Translations under genes and position numbers: made by a program
The notes under the pieces: generated by a model
Seen by the model: the letters and a program-made list of their open reading frames with translations, nothing else
Told to the model about the DNA's origin: nothing
Database searches by the model: none
Shown: positions 9,529 to 19,669 of the stretch, one piece after another
Numbering within the stretch: the stretch's first letter is position 1
How the letters are laid out: the number at the start of each line of letters is the position of its first letter
NCBI GenBank assembly: GCA_026394765.1
Contig: JAPKXQ010000101.1
Span: 1 to 55,692, forward strand
Direction of reading: 5' to 3'
DNA from: Methanomicrobiales archaeon
Lineage (GTDB): Archaea > Halobacteriota > Methanomicrobia > Methanomicrobiales > Methanospirillaceae
DNA: 55,692 nucleotides

Positions 9529-10833
9529 ATGGAGGTTCAGTCAGGGAGGACAGAAGGGGTCCTCACATTCATCTGCCAGGGGAGATTTGACGGGTTTGGA
9601 GCCGCACGTGTGGACGAGGTGATAAAAGGAGCGCTCCAGGATGACGATCGGTCGATCGTAGTGGATCTCGCGGGAGTCCCGTACCTGAGTAGCGCAGGGA
9701 TACGAGTCCTCCTTGCACACCGCAAAGCCCTCAAGGAGCGTGGGGGCACTCTCGTCCTCTCCAGGGTATCTGATTACCCCAGCCGCGTCCTTACCATGGC
9801 AGGATTCCAGGTGATATTCCCTATATACCAATCCCTGGAAGAGGCGGTATCAGCCTGCAGGAGGTCACTTGATGACGAAGGACTCCTCGGGGACCTCACC
9901 GGACCCTCGGTAACCATAGGAGACCTGACGTTTCGTGTCGAATCTGGGATCCCCAAAACGGCATCGATCAGGATCACCGGTGATCTCAATGATGTCCTTC
10001 ATGCACGCCTCGACAAGACCAATGTTAGGACCCTGCGGTTCTCAGCCGCGAACTATTCCCTGGGGATTGGGGCGCTTGGAGAGGGGCCGGACTCTACCCT
10101 CCCTGTGCTGGGGGAGATGGTCACCCTCCAGGGCTCGATGATATGGCTCCCAACCGATGGGAACAACACCCCTGACTTTTTTTCGCCTGCAAAGGATACT
10201 GGCGAGGTTGAGATCTATACTGGCTTTACCGTCGTCCTCGACGGCCCTTTCTATGAGTACCTCACCATAGAGAGCACCCCACCCGGTGGCATCACCTACC
10301 ACGAGCTCTACCAGGCCGTGATAGCCTATGCAAAGGAGAAGAAACGTCCGTTTTATGGGGTGATCGCCTGTGCAGTCTGGGGGATCCTTGCCGGACTTGA
10401 GAGCGCGGGGGTGAAGAAGGCCCCCCTGCTGGTATGGTCGCCTGGAGAGGGACGCTCAATCATGGACCCCGACCTCTTTCCTGAATGGTTCTCCCTTGAT
10501 ACCGAACCGAAGTACGAGGGCGATACCATCGTGAGCTTCGGTTTTGGCGTGGACCGGACGGCAGACCCCGGGGCGTACGACCCCACAGTCATTAAGGCTA
10601 TCTCGTACACACACCCTGCTGAAGTACAGGACCAGACGCTCTATCTCCACAACCATGGCGTGATCTTCAGAAATGTTCCCTGGGACCCGTCGTCTCCATT
10701 TGACCGGAAAGTCAGGACCATCGTGACTGACGGGGAGTTTGTCGATATGCGCCACCTCCTCGATTCGACCCGGGTGAGAAAGGCTAAGATCGGGATCGCC
10801 TATATCGGCTCTCTCGTCCCTGCCGCGCCATAG
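9529..10833 (+). CDS. STAS-domain protein with uncharacterised C-terminal region
   Basis: 434 residues. Residues 1-110 are a STAS domain as in anti-sigma-factor antagonists: SIVVDLAGVPYLSSAGIRVLL contains the position that partner kinases phosphorylate (SSAG). Archaea lack sigma factors, so the domain probably serves a different phosphorylation switch. The remaining 320 residues form a large domain I do not recognise. It is rich in beta-strand pattern and contains HNHGVIF and a Gly/Ala-rich helix (YGVIACAVWGILAGLESAG). No transmembrane helix is evident. GAGAGGAGAGAGAG before the ATG provides a ribosome-binding site. Its 3' end overlaps aroD, on the other strand, by 34 bases. No partner kinase or PP2C phosphatase gene is visible nearby. 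Confidence 0.75.
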   Translation: MEVQSGRTEGVLTFICQGRFDGFGAARVDEVIKGALQDDDRSIVVDLAGVPYLSSAGIRVLLAHRKALKERGGTLVLSRVSDYPSRVLTMAGFQVIFPIYQSLEEAVSACRRSLDDEGLLGDLTGPSVTIGDLTFRVESGIPKTASIRITGDLNDVLHARLDKTNVRTLRFSAANYSLGIGALGEGPDSTLPVLGEMVTLQGSMIWLPTDGNNTPDFFSPAKDTGEVEIYTGFTVVLDGPFYEYLTIESTPPGGITYHELYQAVIAYAKEKKRPFYGVIACAVWGILAGLESAGVKKAPLLVWSPGEGRSIMDPDLFPEWFSLDTEPKYEGDTIVSFGFGVDRTADPGAYDPTVIKAISYTHPAEVQDQTLYLHNHGVIFRNVPWDPSSPFDRKVRTIVTDGEFVDMRHLLDSTRVRKAKIGIAYIGSLVPAAP

Positions 10834-11528
10834 CACTCGCTGCTTTCACCCACTGCCATTCCGAGGAGGCGATAGACCTCCTTGATCTCAGTGACATGAT
10901 ACTGCCCCTCGGCAGCAGGATCTCCCACATGGCAGAAGACTGCGGCAGAACCAAAGAGGGGGAGTATGGCCCTGAGCTGGCGGAACTGCGATCCCATTAC
11001 GCCGGTTATCACCGGTTTTTTCGTAACGTTCGTGTACTTCATAAGGGTTATGGCGTCTTGTTGGGTACGGACGCCCACCACGACCTTGTGGATTGACCCA
11101 TATGACCGCAGCACAGTGGTTAATGATTTCAGATCTCTGGCTAATGGCATTTCACCGGTATGATAGGACGCAATCACACAAACCCCAGCATTTTTTGCTA
11201 TTTTGGCAAATGCATGATATTGTACCTCACAGTCAAGAAAGTCAACGTAAGGCAGGACAGCTGATGCGGCATGCGCCCACTCATTGTTCGTACCTGCAAA
11301 TTCACCCCCCTGTTCCCGGGACCTGATCGTTGCAATGAGAGGGAGATCGGTTGCAGCCCTCGCTTCTTTTCCAATCGTTCGTGGGTCGCCCCCCATGAGA
11401 TCGAGTCTGAGCTCCACCATGTCTGCCCCCAGCCGCTCTGCGGTTGCAACTTCTGATTGGGCCCTCACAGATGCAATGATCTTCCCTGTCGTTTCGGGCG
11501 TGAAGACCTTCGCAAGCATGCGATCCAT
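10800..11528 (-). CDS. aroD: 3-dehydroquinate dehydratase, type I
   Basis: 242 residues. It dehydrates 3-dehydroquinate to 3-dehydroshikimate through a Schiff base. Family features: VELRLDLM (catalytic Glu region), LIATIRSREQGG, the catalytic His in ASYHTGEMP, the Schiff-base Lys in IHKVVVGVRT, and the C-terminal GSQFRQLRAILP substrate loop. It supplies the one step missing from the 956-8822 operon, but is on the opposite strand and convergent with the STAS gene. A second in-frame ATG three codons in (11519) is an equally possible start. Confidence 0.92.
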   Translation of the reverse strand: MDRMLAKVFTPETTGKIIASVRAQSEVATAERLGADMVELRLDLMGGDPRTIGKEARAATDLPLIATIRSREQGGEFAGTNNEWAHAASAVLPYVDFLDCEVQYHAFAKIAKNAGVCVIASYHTGEMPLARDLKSLTTVLRSYGSIHKVVVGVRTQQDAITLMKYTNVTKKPVITGVMGSQFRQLRAILPLFGSAAVFCHVGDPAAEGQYHVTEIKEVYRLLGMAVGESSECYGAAGTREPI

Positions 11529-11622
11529 ACTATCCCAACCAAGGAAGGTTGAAGGTAAAAAGGGAGGTGGGGTGAGGTCCCAGGGAATGGTTCATGGACT
11601 GCGGCGACCTAAATAGGGGGGC

Positions 11623-14274
11623 GTGAAGGGCCCGCAGCCACTCCCTGAACTCCTCGCACCCGCCGGGTCAGTGCGTGCGCTGGAGGCAGCAGTAGCTGCG
11701 GGTGCTGATGCGGTCTATTTGGGGGGGCGGCAATTTGGCGCCCGGAAGAATGCCTCGAACTTTGATGACGAAGGGATCACCAATGCCATCGACTTTTCAC
11801 ACCTTTACGGGGTGAAGGTGTACATCACCGTCAACACCCTGGTCCATGATGCCGAGATGGATAAGGCCCTCACCCATATCGCGCATCTCCATGCTGCAGG
11901 TGCAGATGCTGTTCTGGTCCAGGACCTTGGACTCGCAATGCAGGCGAGGATCTGCTTCCCTGACCTCCCCCTCCATGCGTCGACCCAGATGGGGATCTGC
12001 GACGCGCAAGGTGTGCGGTGGGCCGCACAGGAGGGCTTTTCAAGGGTGGTTATGGCACGGGAGACACCGATCAGCGAGATAATCCCCCTTGCCAGGATGG
12101 CCGCGCCTCTAGGGACTGGGATTGAAGTATTTGTCCATGGGGCACTCTGTTACGCCTACTCAGGCCAGTGCCTACTCTCCTCATCGATCGGGGGGAGAAG
12201 TGGGAACCGGGGCGTCTGTGCTCAGCCCTGCCGGAAACCATACCGGTTCTTGTGCACCATAAGCGATATCTATGGGCGGCCTTCCAGAATACAATCCGCT
12301 CCAGGGGAGGAGAGGGTCCTCCTCTCGCCCCGGGACCTTGCCACCTATCGCCACCTCGATAAGGTTGCCAGATCCGGTGTTGCTGCCTTGAAGATAGAGG
12401 GAAGGATGCGCTCACCTGAGTACGTCTTTACCGTCGTCTCTATCTACCGCCGTGCACTCGACGCCATCGCTGCCGGTCGGTTTGAACCCTCGCTACGCGA
12501 CGAAGAGGCACTTGCCCTTGCATTCAACCGTGAGTTTACCGGAGGCTACCTCCTGGGAGGAGGCCCAGGCATGGTGATGGGCCGCTCATGCGCGGGAAAC
12601 CGGGGGCTCTTGCTCGGATCAGTCCCTGCCCTTGATAAGCGCGGACGCCCAGGAATTATCTCTTTTACGGGACAGATCATGCCGGGTCCCCATGACGGGA
12701 TTGTTATCGTAGATCCGGATGGGCACGTCCTTGTCGGAGGACCGGTGCACCAGGTCCTGGAAGTGCGCAGTTGGGGATTAACAATCAGGAATGGGATAGC
12801 GGCCCCCCCTGGATCAAAAGTGTATCTCACTGCAAAGGCAGGGTGGGAGAAGGAGGTTCAGCACCAGGTCAGGAGCGCGATGGCATCTCGTCCTGCTACA
12901 TTCACCCTCAACCTGCAGGTATCACTCTCTCCTGAAGAGCCCGCAGTAATTACCGGGACTGTCTCAACCCAGGGGAGAACTGTTGCGCCAGTATCCGTGC
13001 GATCAGATAACTCCTTCCCCAGGGCCACTACACAGGCGACCACCGAGGGAGAGGTCAGGAAGCACTGCACCCGGACGGGTGGGACACCATTCACCGTCGA
13101 TCAGTGCAGAGTTGTGTACGAGGGGGGCCTCTTCATCCGTCCCGCAGAGCTGAACGCCCTCAGGCGTTCCCTCGTCCAGGAGGCAGCAAGCGTACTGGTA
13201 GGTACCTGGCGGCGTCCGCCGTCTCCCCAATGGAACACCGCGGGCTTTACCTTGGACCCGTCCCGTCAACAGTCCGATGAAGAGGGGACTGCGCACCCGG
13301 AGGGATGGAACCCTCGCATCTGTGTCCTGGTAAGTGATATCACTACGACACCTGCCCTGGCTGCAGAGGGGTGCACCTGCATATATTTCGAGCCGGTCCC
13401 TCCTGATCAGGAGGCATACTGCCAGAGGACGCAGGGTCCCGGTTCACCCCCGGGACTTCCCCTTGGAGTCCAGGTAAATCTCTTACGAGAGGCCCTTACT
13501 TACTGCACAGCATACCACATAGAATGCCACTGGAAGTGGCCGCATATTCCTGGACCGGCCTTCCTGCAAGAGGCTCTGCCCCATATTGGAGATCTTGTTA
13601 CCTCCGGGCTCTCGGGTGTGATGGTAGAGGGTCACGGATACGGTGAGGCGCTTTTAGCAGCATGCCCCTCACTTTCCCTCACCGGATACCACGGCCTCAA
13701 TACATACAACCACGAGACAGCCCGGCACCTCGCCAGGACCTATGACAGGGTTGTCCTCTCTCCCGAACTGACCCTTCATGAGATCCGGGACCTCACCAGG
13801 GGGGGCAGGGATGGCGGCCTGGACCTTTCATTCTACCTCCAGGTCCAGGGAAACCTTGAGGTCGTGGTGAGCCGTGACCTACTCCCTATGCTGGTGGGGG
13901 ACAGGGAAGGGGGAATTTTAGGAGATGGAAGAGTATGTGGCCTGATCGACGAAAGGGCGCGTTTCTTCCCTGTCCACATCGACAGTGGGTGCAGGACTGT
14001 GATTGGGAACGCAGTTGAGACCTGCCTCCTCGACCACCTCCCCTCCCTTGCAGCCGTCGGGATCGACGCGATAGTAATAGATGCCCGGTGGCGGCCTCCC
14101 AACTATGCTGCAGCGATGACTGCTCTCTACCGTGACGCGGTTACGGTAGTGCAGAAGAGAGGCCTGGAAGCATCAGACAACTTGATCGCACTTCGAGAGT
14201 ATGCAAGGGCTATCTCCTGGGGCGGGATCACCACCGGACATTTCAGGCGTGGCCGAAATGAGGAAGAAATTTGA
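11623..14274 (+). CDS. U32 family protein (RlhA/YdcP-like, with DUF3656-type extension)
   Basis: 883 residues from a GTG. The N-terminal half is a U32 barrel: PELLAPAGSVRALEAAVAAG, DAVYLGGRQFGARKNASNF, VYITVNTLVHD and ASTQMGICD. The Cys set in the stretch from CYAYSGQC to GVCAQPC is the one proposed to hold an iron-sulfur cluster. Members of this family hydroxylate RNA bases or prenyl precursors (RlhA makes 5-hydroxycytidine in 23S rRNA), and the old peptidase label is probably wrong for many. The second half (about 420-880) carries a DUF3656-type region and a further barrel-like part, making it longer than E. coli RlhA. It lies 31 bases before tpiA. Substrate is unknown. Confidence 0.85.
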   Translation: MKGPQPLPELLAPAGSVRALEAAVAAGADAVYLGGRQFGARKNASNFDDEGITNAIDFSHLYGVKVYITVNTLVHDAEMDKALTHIAHLHAAGADAVLVQDLGLAMQARICFPDLPLHASTQMGICDAQGVRWAAQEGFSRVVMARETPISEIIPLARMAAPLGTGIEVFVHGALCYAYSGQCLLSSSIGGRSGNRGVCAQPCRKPYRFLCTISDIYGRPSRIQSAPGEERVLLSPRDLATYRHLDKVARSGVAALKIEGRMRSPEYVFTVVSIYRRALDAIAAGRFEPSLRDEEALALAFNREFTGGYLLGGGPGMVMGRSCAGNRGLLLGSVPALDKRGRPGIISFTGQIMPGPHDGIVIVDPDGHVLVGGPVHQVLEVRSWGLTIRNGIAAPPGSKVYLTAKAGWEKEVQHQVRSAMASRPATFTLNLQVSLSPEEPAVITGTVSTQGRTVAPVSVRSDNSFPRATTQATTEGEVRKHCTRTGGTPFTVDQCRVVYEGGLFIRPAELNALRRSLVQEAASVLVGTWRRPPSPQWNTAGFTLDPSRQQSDEEGTAHPEGWNPRICVLVSDITTTPALAAEGCTCIYFEPVPPDQEAYCQRTQGPGSPPGLPLGVQVNLLREALTYCTAYHIECHWKWPHIPGPAFLQEALPHIGDLVTSGLSGVMVEGHGYGEALLAACPSLSLTGYHGLNTYNHETARHLARTYDRVVLSPELTLHEIRDLTRGGRDGGLDLSFYLQVQGNLEVVVSRDLLPMLVGDREGGILGDGRVCGLIDERARFFPVHIDSGCRTVIGNAVETCLLDHLPSLAAVGIDAIVIDARWRPPNYAAAMTALYRDAVTVVQKRGLEASDNLIALREYARAISWGGITTGHFRRGRNEEEI

Positions 14275-14305
14275 GGCCCGGTCGCATATTCTGGGGTGAG
14301 GGCAG

Positions 14306-14977
14306 ATGATGACTGCGCCATTCATACTTGTCAACTACAAGACCTACCTGGAGAGCACGGGGCAGCGGGGACACCGTATCGCCACCGCAGCCCGTGACGT
14401 TGCAGCAGAGAGCGGGGTCACTATAGGTGTCGCACCTGCTTACATGGATATCCACCCAATCTCCCGCCATTTTGAGATCCCGGTCTATGCCCAGCATGTT
14501 GACTGGGTGCTCCCAGGGGCCTCAACCGGGCACGTCACTGCCGAGGCGCTCCACCAGGCAGGAGCTATAGGCTCCCTTGTAAACCATTCAGAGCGGCGTC
14601 TCACGCTGGCTGATATAGAGGCCTCTATCCGGGCACTGCGCGAGAAGAAGATGGTGGCGGTTGTCTGCACCAACAACGAGCCGGTGAGTGCGGCTGCAGC
14701 TGCGCTAAACCCGGATTATATCGCCATCGAGCCACCCGAGCTGATCGGAAGCGGTGTCTCGGTCTCGAAGGCAAACCCTGATATAATCAGTCGCTCGGTC
14801 GAGGTGGTAAGGCGAGTCTACCCTGCCGCAAAGATCCTCGCCGGAGCCGGCATCCAGTCAGGAGAGTGCGTAAAGATCGCCCGCGACCTCGGTTGTGATG
14901 GGGTGCTCCTTGCTTCGAGTGTTATTAAAGCCAAAAACCCTGCTCTCGTCCTCCGAGACCTCGTATCTCCCTTTTAG
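14306..14977 (+). CDS. tpiA: Triosephosphate isomerase (archaeal type)
   Basis: 223 residues, the short archaeal form. The catalytic Lys sits in VNYKTY, the His in LVNHSERR and the Glu in [11 protein letters not shown], with the phosphate-binding GAGIQSGE near the end. It interconverts glyceraldehyde-3-phosphate and dihydroxyacetone phosphate in gluconeogenesis. Two adjacent ATG codons (14306, 14309) follow GGTGAGGG; both fit. The 3' end overlaps the HTH-CBS gene, on the other strand, by four bases. Confidence 0.95.
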   Translation: MMTAPFILVNYKTYLESTGQRGHRIATAARDVAAESGVTIGVAPAYMDIHPISRHFEIPVYAQHVDWVLPGASTGHVTAEALHQAGAIGSLVNHSERRLTLADIEASIRALREKKMVAVVCTNNEPVSAAAAALNPDYIAIEPPELIGSGVSVSKANPDIISRSVEVVRRVYPAAKILAGAGIQSGECVKIARDLGCDGVLLASSVIKAKNPALVLRDLVSPF

Positions 14978-15531
14978 CGCCCTAGGAGGGTGATGAGGTC
15001 GTGCTTGGTCACAACACCTTCCACCTTCCCCCCTTCTACGACCAATACTGCATGGTGGTTCTGGAGTATTCGTACCACTGTCTCGATGTCGATATCAGGC
15101 GGGACTGTGGGAAACCCGGGTTCAAGGAGACCATGGACCCGCTGGTCCTGGCGCCGGTGGAGACGCTGCTCCTCAATCGCGCTGATGATGGCGGATTCAG
15201 AGATGCAGCCGATTGGGACACCCCCCTCGACAACCGGCAGTTGTGAGATCCCATGGCGGTCCATGATCTCGACAGCCGAAGAGACCGTATCATTGGGGTC
15301 TACTGCAATGACCGGGGTATGCATCACATCTTTCGCAGTGACCACCCACGCATCGGCACGCTCAAGGACTTCAATAACCTTATTCAGTGTGCTGACCCGC
15401 GGGTCCACGTTCCCGGCCTCGATCCGCGCCACCATCGACTGGCTGATCCCTGCAAGACGGGCGAGTTCGGCTTGACGTATCCCGAGAGCCTCACGTCGTG
15501 CCCTGATCTCTGCAGGAGTGGGGACATGCAT
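14974..15531 (-). CDS. XRE-type HTH regulator with two CBS domains
   Basis: 185 residues. Residues 5-60 form a Cro/CI-type helix-turn-helix ([20 protein letters not shown]). A tandem CBS pair follows (about 68-185: [39 protein letters not shown]), a module that usually binds adenosine nucleotides or S-adenosylmethionine. This arrangement is common in archaea and suggests a DNA-binding regulator that senses an adenylate, but its target genes are unknown. It is convergent with tpiA. Confidence 0.88.
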   Translation of the reverse strand: MHVPTPAEIRARREALGIRQAELARLAGISQSMVARIEAGNVDPRVSTLNKVIEVLERADAWVVTAKDVMHTPVIAVDPNDTVSSAVEIMDRHGISQLPVVEGGVPIGCISESAIISAIEEQRLHRRQDQRVHGLLEPGFPTVPPDIDIETVVRILQNHHAVLVVEGGKVEGVVTKHDLITLLGR

Positions 15532-15610
15532 GGCTACCAGAGATCGTGAGGCAAGACAAGATAATACCTTTCAGCCCGCGAAGGGGCCTGATCACCCAGG
15601 TCACTTATGT

Positions 15611-15955
15611 GGAGTGGGAGGAGTAAGCCCCCTTCTGTTCAATGCGGCATTCAGCTGACGCGCCATACCCGGGCAGGCACTGGGCGGCCATATGCCCTGT
15701 TCTGGCTTGCACCCGCAGGGGTTCACCGTTTCACCGTATCCTGTCCGTCTCAGCTCGGCGGGTTGTTGTGGTGATGTCCACTTCTCGCCTCGTTAAAGGC
15801 TCAGTCGCCTCATCGCTCAGGACAGGCCGTGTCGTTTCTGTGTCATTGCCGTGACTCTCGCCACCCGTACTTGCATACGGCTGCGTGCCCAGCAGGTGGG
15901 GGGACTTTCCTCAGCAGCACCCTGTGTGCCACCGTCGGCCGCACTCTCCCTCTCC
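15611..15955 (-). ncRNA. rnpB: RNase P RNA
   Basis: The minus strand carries the universal RNase P core sequences. GAGGAAAGTCC lies near the 5' end (plus strand 15902-15912), ACAGAAACGACACGGC in the middle, GGGTGCAAGCC further on, and GAACAGAAGGGGGCTTA near the 3' end. Helix P1 is formed by GGAGAGGGAG (15955-15946) pairing with CTCCCACTCC (15620-15611) with one A-A mismatch, which sets the ends to within a few bases. About 345 nt. It is the catalytic subunit that trims tRNA 5' leaders. A TATA-like TTACATAAT on the minus strand (15984-15976) is centred 25 bases before the 5' end. Confidence 0.95.
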
Positions 15956-15984
15956 TATTATTACCGGGACGGATCATTATGTAA
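15956..15984. promoter_or_regulatory. Interlocked divergent promoters of rnpB and the AMMECR1 gene
   Basis: Plus strand TATTATTA (15956-15963) lies about 30 bases before the AMMECR1 start codon. Minus strand TTACATAAT (15984-15976) lies 25 bases before the rnpB 5' end. Each TATA box therefore sits at or next to the transcription start of the other gene, so simultaneous firing of both is unlikely. Inferred from sequence only. Confidence 0.5.
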
Positions 15985-15989
15985 TCTTG

Positions 15990-16547
15990 ATGGAGGTCCT
16001 CAGCCCTGATGAAGGGGCACAGGCACTCAGTTTGGCGAGATCCGCCATCCTTACCCACCTCGGGGGGGGAGGAGAGATCGTTGCTGAATTAGCAGCGGTC
16101 TTTTCAGCCAGGCGTGGGGTCTTTGTGACTTTGAAGAGTGGAGGTGCCCTGCGGGGGTGCATCGGTTTTCCCACTCCGGTCCTCCCACTCGGCGATGCAA
16201 TAATCGAAGCAGCAGTTGCAGCAGCCTCGCAAGACCCGCGGTTTCCCCCAGTCACCCTGGAAGAAGTCCCAGCACTCGATCTGGAAGTGACGGTTCTCAC
16301 CGTCCCGGTCCCCCTCCCTGGCGACCCTGATGACCGCAGGAGGAAGGTGGAGGTTGGGCGTCATGGTCTCATAGTGCGTGGGTATGGAAGGTCTGGCCTC
16401 CTACTACCCCAGGTCGCGGTTGAACAGGACTGGGACGCTGCCACCTTCCTCGCTCACACCTGCAACAAGGCAGGTCTGCCACCCCAAGCATGGCGTGAAC
16501 GTGCTGTAGAGGTCAGTTCGTTCGAAGGACAGATATTTCAAGAATAA
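15990..16547 (+). CDS. AMMECR1 domain protein
   Basis: 185 residues. The central stretch [19 protein letters not shown] is the highly conserved core of the AMMECR1 family (LRGCIG motif), and [13 protein letters not shown] is the family's C-terminal signature. Function is not established: it has been proposed to act in RNA or nucleotide metabolism, and archaeal copies often neighbour radical SAM or translation genes. The frame is open upstream, but the extra part lies inside rnpB; the ATG at 15990 is the only sensible start. No ribosome-binding site is seen and a TATA-like box lies 30 bases upstream, so the message is probably leaderless or nearly so. Confidence 0.88.
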   Translation: MEVLSPDEGAQALSLARSAILTHLGGGGEIVAELAAVFSARRGVFVTLKSGGALRGCIGFPTPVLPLGDAIIEAAVAAASQDPRFPPVTLEEVPALDLEVTVLTVPVPLPGDPDDRRRKVEVGRHGLIVRGYGRSGLLLPQVAVEQDWDAATFLAHTCNKAGLPPQAWRERAVEVSSFEGQIFQE

Positions 16548-16557
16548 ATGGGCTGCC

Positions 16558-18012
16558 ATGACCATCTCATTTGAGGTCGCGCATACCGATATCATGGGCC
16601 GGGTTGGCAGGCTCCGCGTAGGGGACAGGACGGTGCGGACACCTGCTCTCCTCCCGGTCTATAACCCCCATCTCCAGATCGTGAAGACGTCCGAGATGGC
16701 CCGTATGGGCGCCGAGGCCATCATCACCAATGCCTACAGCCTCTCCCGGAGCCAGGAGTTCCGAGAGCGGGCGGCTTATGAGGGGCTTCACCGCCTCCTT
16801 GACTTCGAAGGGGTCATCATGACCGACTCTGGCTCTTTCCAGCTCTCGGTCTATGGGGATATCGAGATAACAAACCAGGAGACCCTAGCCTGGCAGCAGG
16901 AGATAGAGAGCGACATCATCGTTCCGCTCGATATCCCTACGCACCCTGATGCACCCCGTGACCAGGCGGAATCGGACCTCCATACCACCCTTGCTCGGCT
17001 GCGCGAGGCGACAGCCCTGTATGGTGAGGGCGGGCGGGTCGCAGGCCCTGTTCAGGGGGGAAGTTTCCCTGATTTACGAGAGGCTGCAGGGCGGCAGGTC
17101 AGGGCAATGGGTTTCTCGTTCTGCCCTGTGGGTGCGGTGGTCCCCCTCATGGAGAACTACCGCTATGCCGAACTCGTGACAGTGGTACTGGCGGCAAAGC
17201 GGGGCATCGGAGCAGGTGCGTGCGTCCACCTCTTTGGCGCCGGCCACCCGATGGTCTTTGCCCTCGCAGCAGCGATGGGGTGCGACGTCTTTGACTCGGC
17301 TGCATATGCCCTCGCTGCCAGGGAGGGGCGGTACCTCACCCCTGATGGGACCCTCCACCTCAATGAGCTCCATGATCTCCCCTGCGCGTGTGCGGTCTGC
17401 AGGGGCTACACTGCCCGGGAGATGTCTGATGCAGAGGACAGGGAACACCTCCTCGCTCACCATAACCTAGCCGTCTCATTCGCCGAGATTGCAAAGGTCC
17501 GCCATGCCATCTATGAGGGGACACTCTGGGATCTGGTCGATGCTCGGTGCCGGAGCCACCCTGCGCTGCTCAAAGGCTACCGCGCCCTCCTCGGAAGAAC
17601 AGGCGATTTAGAGGTGAGCGATCCCGTCTCAAAACGGCGTTTCTTCTACCGGGGGTCAGAGAGCTGTGCCCGGACAGAAGTGATGCGGTACCACCGTCTC
17701 ATCGCCAGGCTCCAGATCGGACGCAGGTGCCTGGTCGCCATGGCCCCTCATCCCCCGCATGGCTTTGACGAGGTCCTCCTCTTCCGGCCCCCGTTCGGAC
17801 CCTATCCCCAGGCCCTGAGTGAGACATTCCCAATTGGCCAGTCTGAAATTCCGGCATGGGACCCTGATATGGTCAGGAGCGGGTGTGCAGGGATCCGCTC
17901 CCTGGTAGAATCTCACCCAGATAGTACCCTTACGGTATGGTGCACCAGCCGGTGGGCACCATTCCTGCGCGAGGAGCTCCCGGGCATCGAGGTGGTCTGT
18001 GGGGACATATGA
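16558..18012 (+). CDS. tgtA: Archaeosine tRNA-guanine transglycosylase
   Basis: 484 residues. It exchanges guanine-15 in the tRNA D-loop for preQ0, the first RNA-level step to archaeosine. Visible sites: Asp90 in MTDSGSFQ, the nucleophile Asp125 in VPLDIPT, a zinc site from CACAVC (about 277-282) with a downstream His in LAHHNL, and family stretches such as [11 protein letters not shown]-terminal accessory domains fill about residues 330-484. It overlaps arcS by 14 bases, so the two archaeosine enzymes are translated together. Confidence 0.93.
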   Translation: MTISFEVAHTDIMGRVGRLRVGDRTVRTPALLPVYNPHLQIVKTSEMARMGAEAIITNAYSLSRSQEFRERAAYEGLHRLLDFEGVIMTDSGSFQLSVYGDIEITNQETLAWQQEIESDIIVPLDIPTHPDAPRDQAESDLHTTLARLREATALYGEGGRVAGPVQGGSFPDLREAAGRQVRAMGFSFCPVGAVVPLMENYRYAELVTVVLAAKRGIGAGACVHLFGAGHPMVFALAAAMGCDVFDSAAYALAAREGRYLTPDGTLHLNELHDLPCACAVCRGYTAREMSDAEDREHLLAHHNLAVSFAEIAKVRHAIYEGTLWDLVDARCRSHPALLKGYRALLGRTGDLEVSDPVSKRRFFYRGSESCARTEVMRYHRLIARLQIGRRCLVAMAPHPPHGFDEVLLFRPPFGPYPQALSETFPIGQSEIPAWDPDMVRSGCAGIRSLVESHPDSTLTVWCTSRWAPFLREELPGIEVVCGDI

Positions 18013-19645
18013 CATAAGGCACCGCGACGGTCTCGCAAAGACCGGGGTGCTCACCCTGGCCGGTGTGGTCCTTCAACTCCCTGCTGCCACCAGGATAGAG
18101 GGTGTATTCCCCCACCTCCTGACCTGGCCGCACCCAAATGTCCCGCCCGGCGCAACAACCGATGAGGTCCTTGCCCACTATCCCAGTGACGCGGAAGACC
18201 CAGTCCCGGTCTATGCATCATATATTCCCCCACTTCACGATGCGACTGCCATCATGCTCCCCGGGTGGCACACGGTGCTGCGTGACCCACCCCGGTATGT
18301 GGCATGGCTTGCCGCGATCAGACGGGCTACCCCTCCGGACCTTGTATGGTATGCCCCGGCCGCAGCCCTCCCACAAACTGCCCATATCCTCTGCTACAGT
18401 GGCTTTGACCTCTTTGACTATACAGCAGTAGACCTCGCCACGGCCCAGCAGAAGTTCTGCCTCCCGACCGGGGATTATCCTTCAGACCTCACTTCGTCAG
18501 GAGTCTGTGCCTGCGAGGGTTGCAGTGAGGGCGACCTCAGCCTCCATAACCGCCTCTCCCTCAATGGAGAACTTGCCCTGATTGCCTACCACATCCGCCA
18601 GGGCACGTTGAGGGAACTTGTGGAGGGGCGGTGCCGCCTCTTTGCAGACCACGTCGCAGTTATGCGCCTGCTGGACCAGGAAGGGCGCATCATGGAGCTT
18701 GCGACCCCTGTGGCACGTGCTGCCCAGCTCGCAGCCCCGGCAACCGACTCTCTCATGCGCGCAGAAATACGGCGATTTGCAGAGCGGGTGATACACCGCT
18801 ACCACCCACCCCGTACTGACGTTGCAGTTCTGCTCCCATGCTCGGCCCGAAAGCCCTACTCCCTCTCGAGGAGCCACCACCTTCTGCGAGGGGCGATCTG
18901 CGGTCGCGGCCATGAGGTGATCCTCACTTCACCCCTTGGCCCTGTCCCCCGTGACCTCGAGCTCGTGTACCCTGCCGCCCATTATGACATACCTGTCACC
19001 GGATACTGGGACCGGGAGGAGCGTGGGGTTATTGGGGGTATCCTAGCAGAGTACCTCACGAGCCACGGATATCAGAGGGTGATCGCCCATCTCGACGGGG
19101 GTGCAGGAGAGGTGGCAGAGGAGGTAGCAGCCACAACCGGTATTCCGACTGAGTTTACCGTCGGAGGTGACCCCCTCTCACGCCACTCGCTTGCAATGCT
19201 GAGCGATGCGCTGGACGATGTTCCTCGAGCTGATATAGATCCATTCGACGGGACCCTGCGCTGGCAGTTTGGGTGCCATATTCAGATGCGGGACCTCAGG
19301 ATACGAGGGAGGTACCCCTTGCTCACCGCATGGTCAGGACATGTGAGAGTCTTTTCCATCGACCCCGGACGAGGCCTGGTCCGTCCCACATTTGATGGAT
19401 GGCGGCGCATCCCTGGGATATACCGGGTCAGGATCGATGCCTTTGTCCCCCAGGGAGATGTTCTCGCACCAGGCGTTACAAGCGCTGATCCTGATATCCG
19501 CATAGGTGATGAGGTCCTCGTGGAAGGAGCCCTCGCACTCGCCACCGGGAGGGCTGCAATGGCCGGACCTGATATGTGCAGCGCACGCCACGGCGTAGCG
19601 GTCCGGGTACGTAAGGTAAAGAAGATTGCGGGATGTACGCTATGA
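17999..19645 (+). CDS. arcS: Archaeosine synthase ArcS
   Basis: 548 residues from a GTG inside the end of tgtA. It is a TgtA paralog that lost transglycosylase function. The signature [16 protein letters not shown] near residue 280 marks the ArcS-specific domain; a C-terminal PUA domain (about 470-548) should bind RNA. In the current scheme ArcS adds lysine to preQ0-15 in tRNA and the radical SAM partner RaSEA cleaves the product to archaeosine. A RaSEA candidate lies 20 kb away at 39180-40220. The N-terminal CxC/C cluster (CACEGC) suggests the old zinc site is partly kept. Confidence 0.92.
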   Translation: MGTYDIRHRDGLAKTGVLTLAGVVLQLPAATRIEGVFPHLLTWPHPNVPPGATTDEVLAHYPSDAEDPVPVYASYIPPLHDATAIMLPGWHTVLRDPPRYVAWLAAIRRATPPDLVWYAPAAALPQTAHILCYSGFDLFDYTAVDLATAQQKFCLPTGDYPSDLTSSGVCACEGCSEGDLSLHNRLSLNGELALIAYHIRQGTLRELVEGRCRLFADHVAVMRLLDQEGRIMELATPVARAAQLAAPATDSLMRAEIRRFAERVIHRYHPPRTDVAVLLPCSARKPYSLSRSHHLLRGAICGRGHEVILTSPLGPVPRDLELVYPAAHYDIPVTGYWDREERGVIGGILAEYLTSHGYQRVIAHLDGGAGEVAEEVAATTGIPTEFTVGGDPLSRHSLAMLSDALDDVPRADIDPFDGTLRWQFGCHIQMRDLRIRGRYPLLTAWSGHVRVFSIDPGRGLVRPTFDGWRRIPGIYRVRIDAFVPQGDVLAPGVTSADPDIRIGDEVLVEGALALATGRAAMAGPDMCSARHGVAVRVRKVKKIAGCTL

Positions 19646-19669
19646 GGTGCGTAGGGGAGTAGGAAGTAC

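Noticed and set aside
10800-10833. Frameshift or wrong end between the STAS gene and aroD
   Set aside because: Both proteins end plausibly; a 34-base convergent overlap is acceptable in this compact region.
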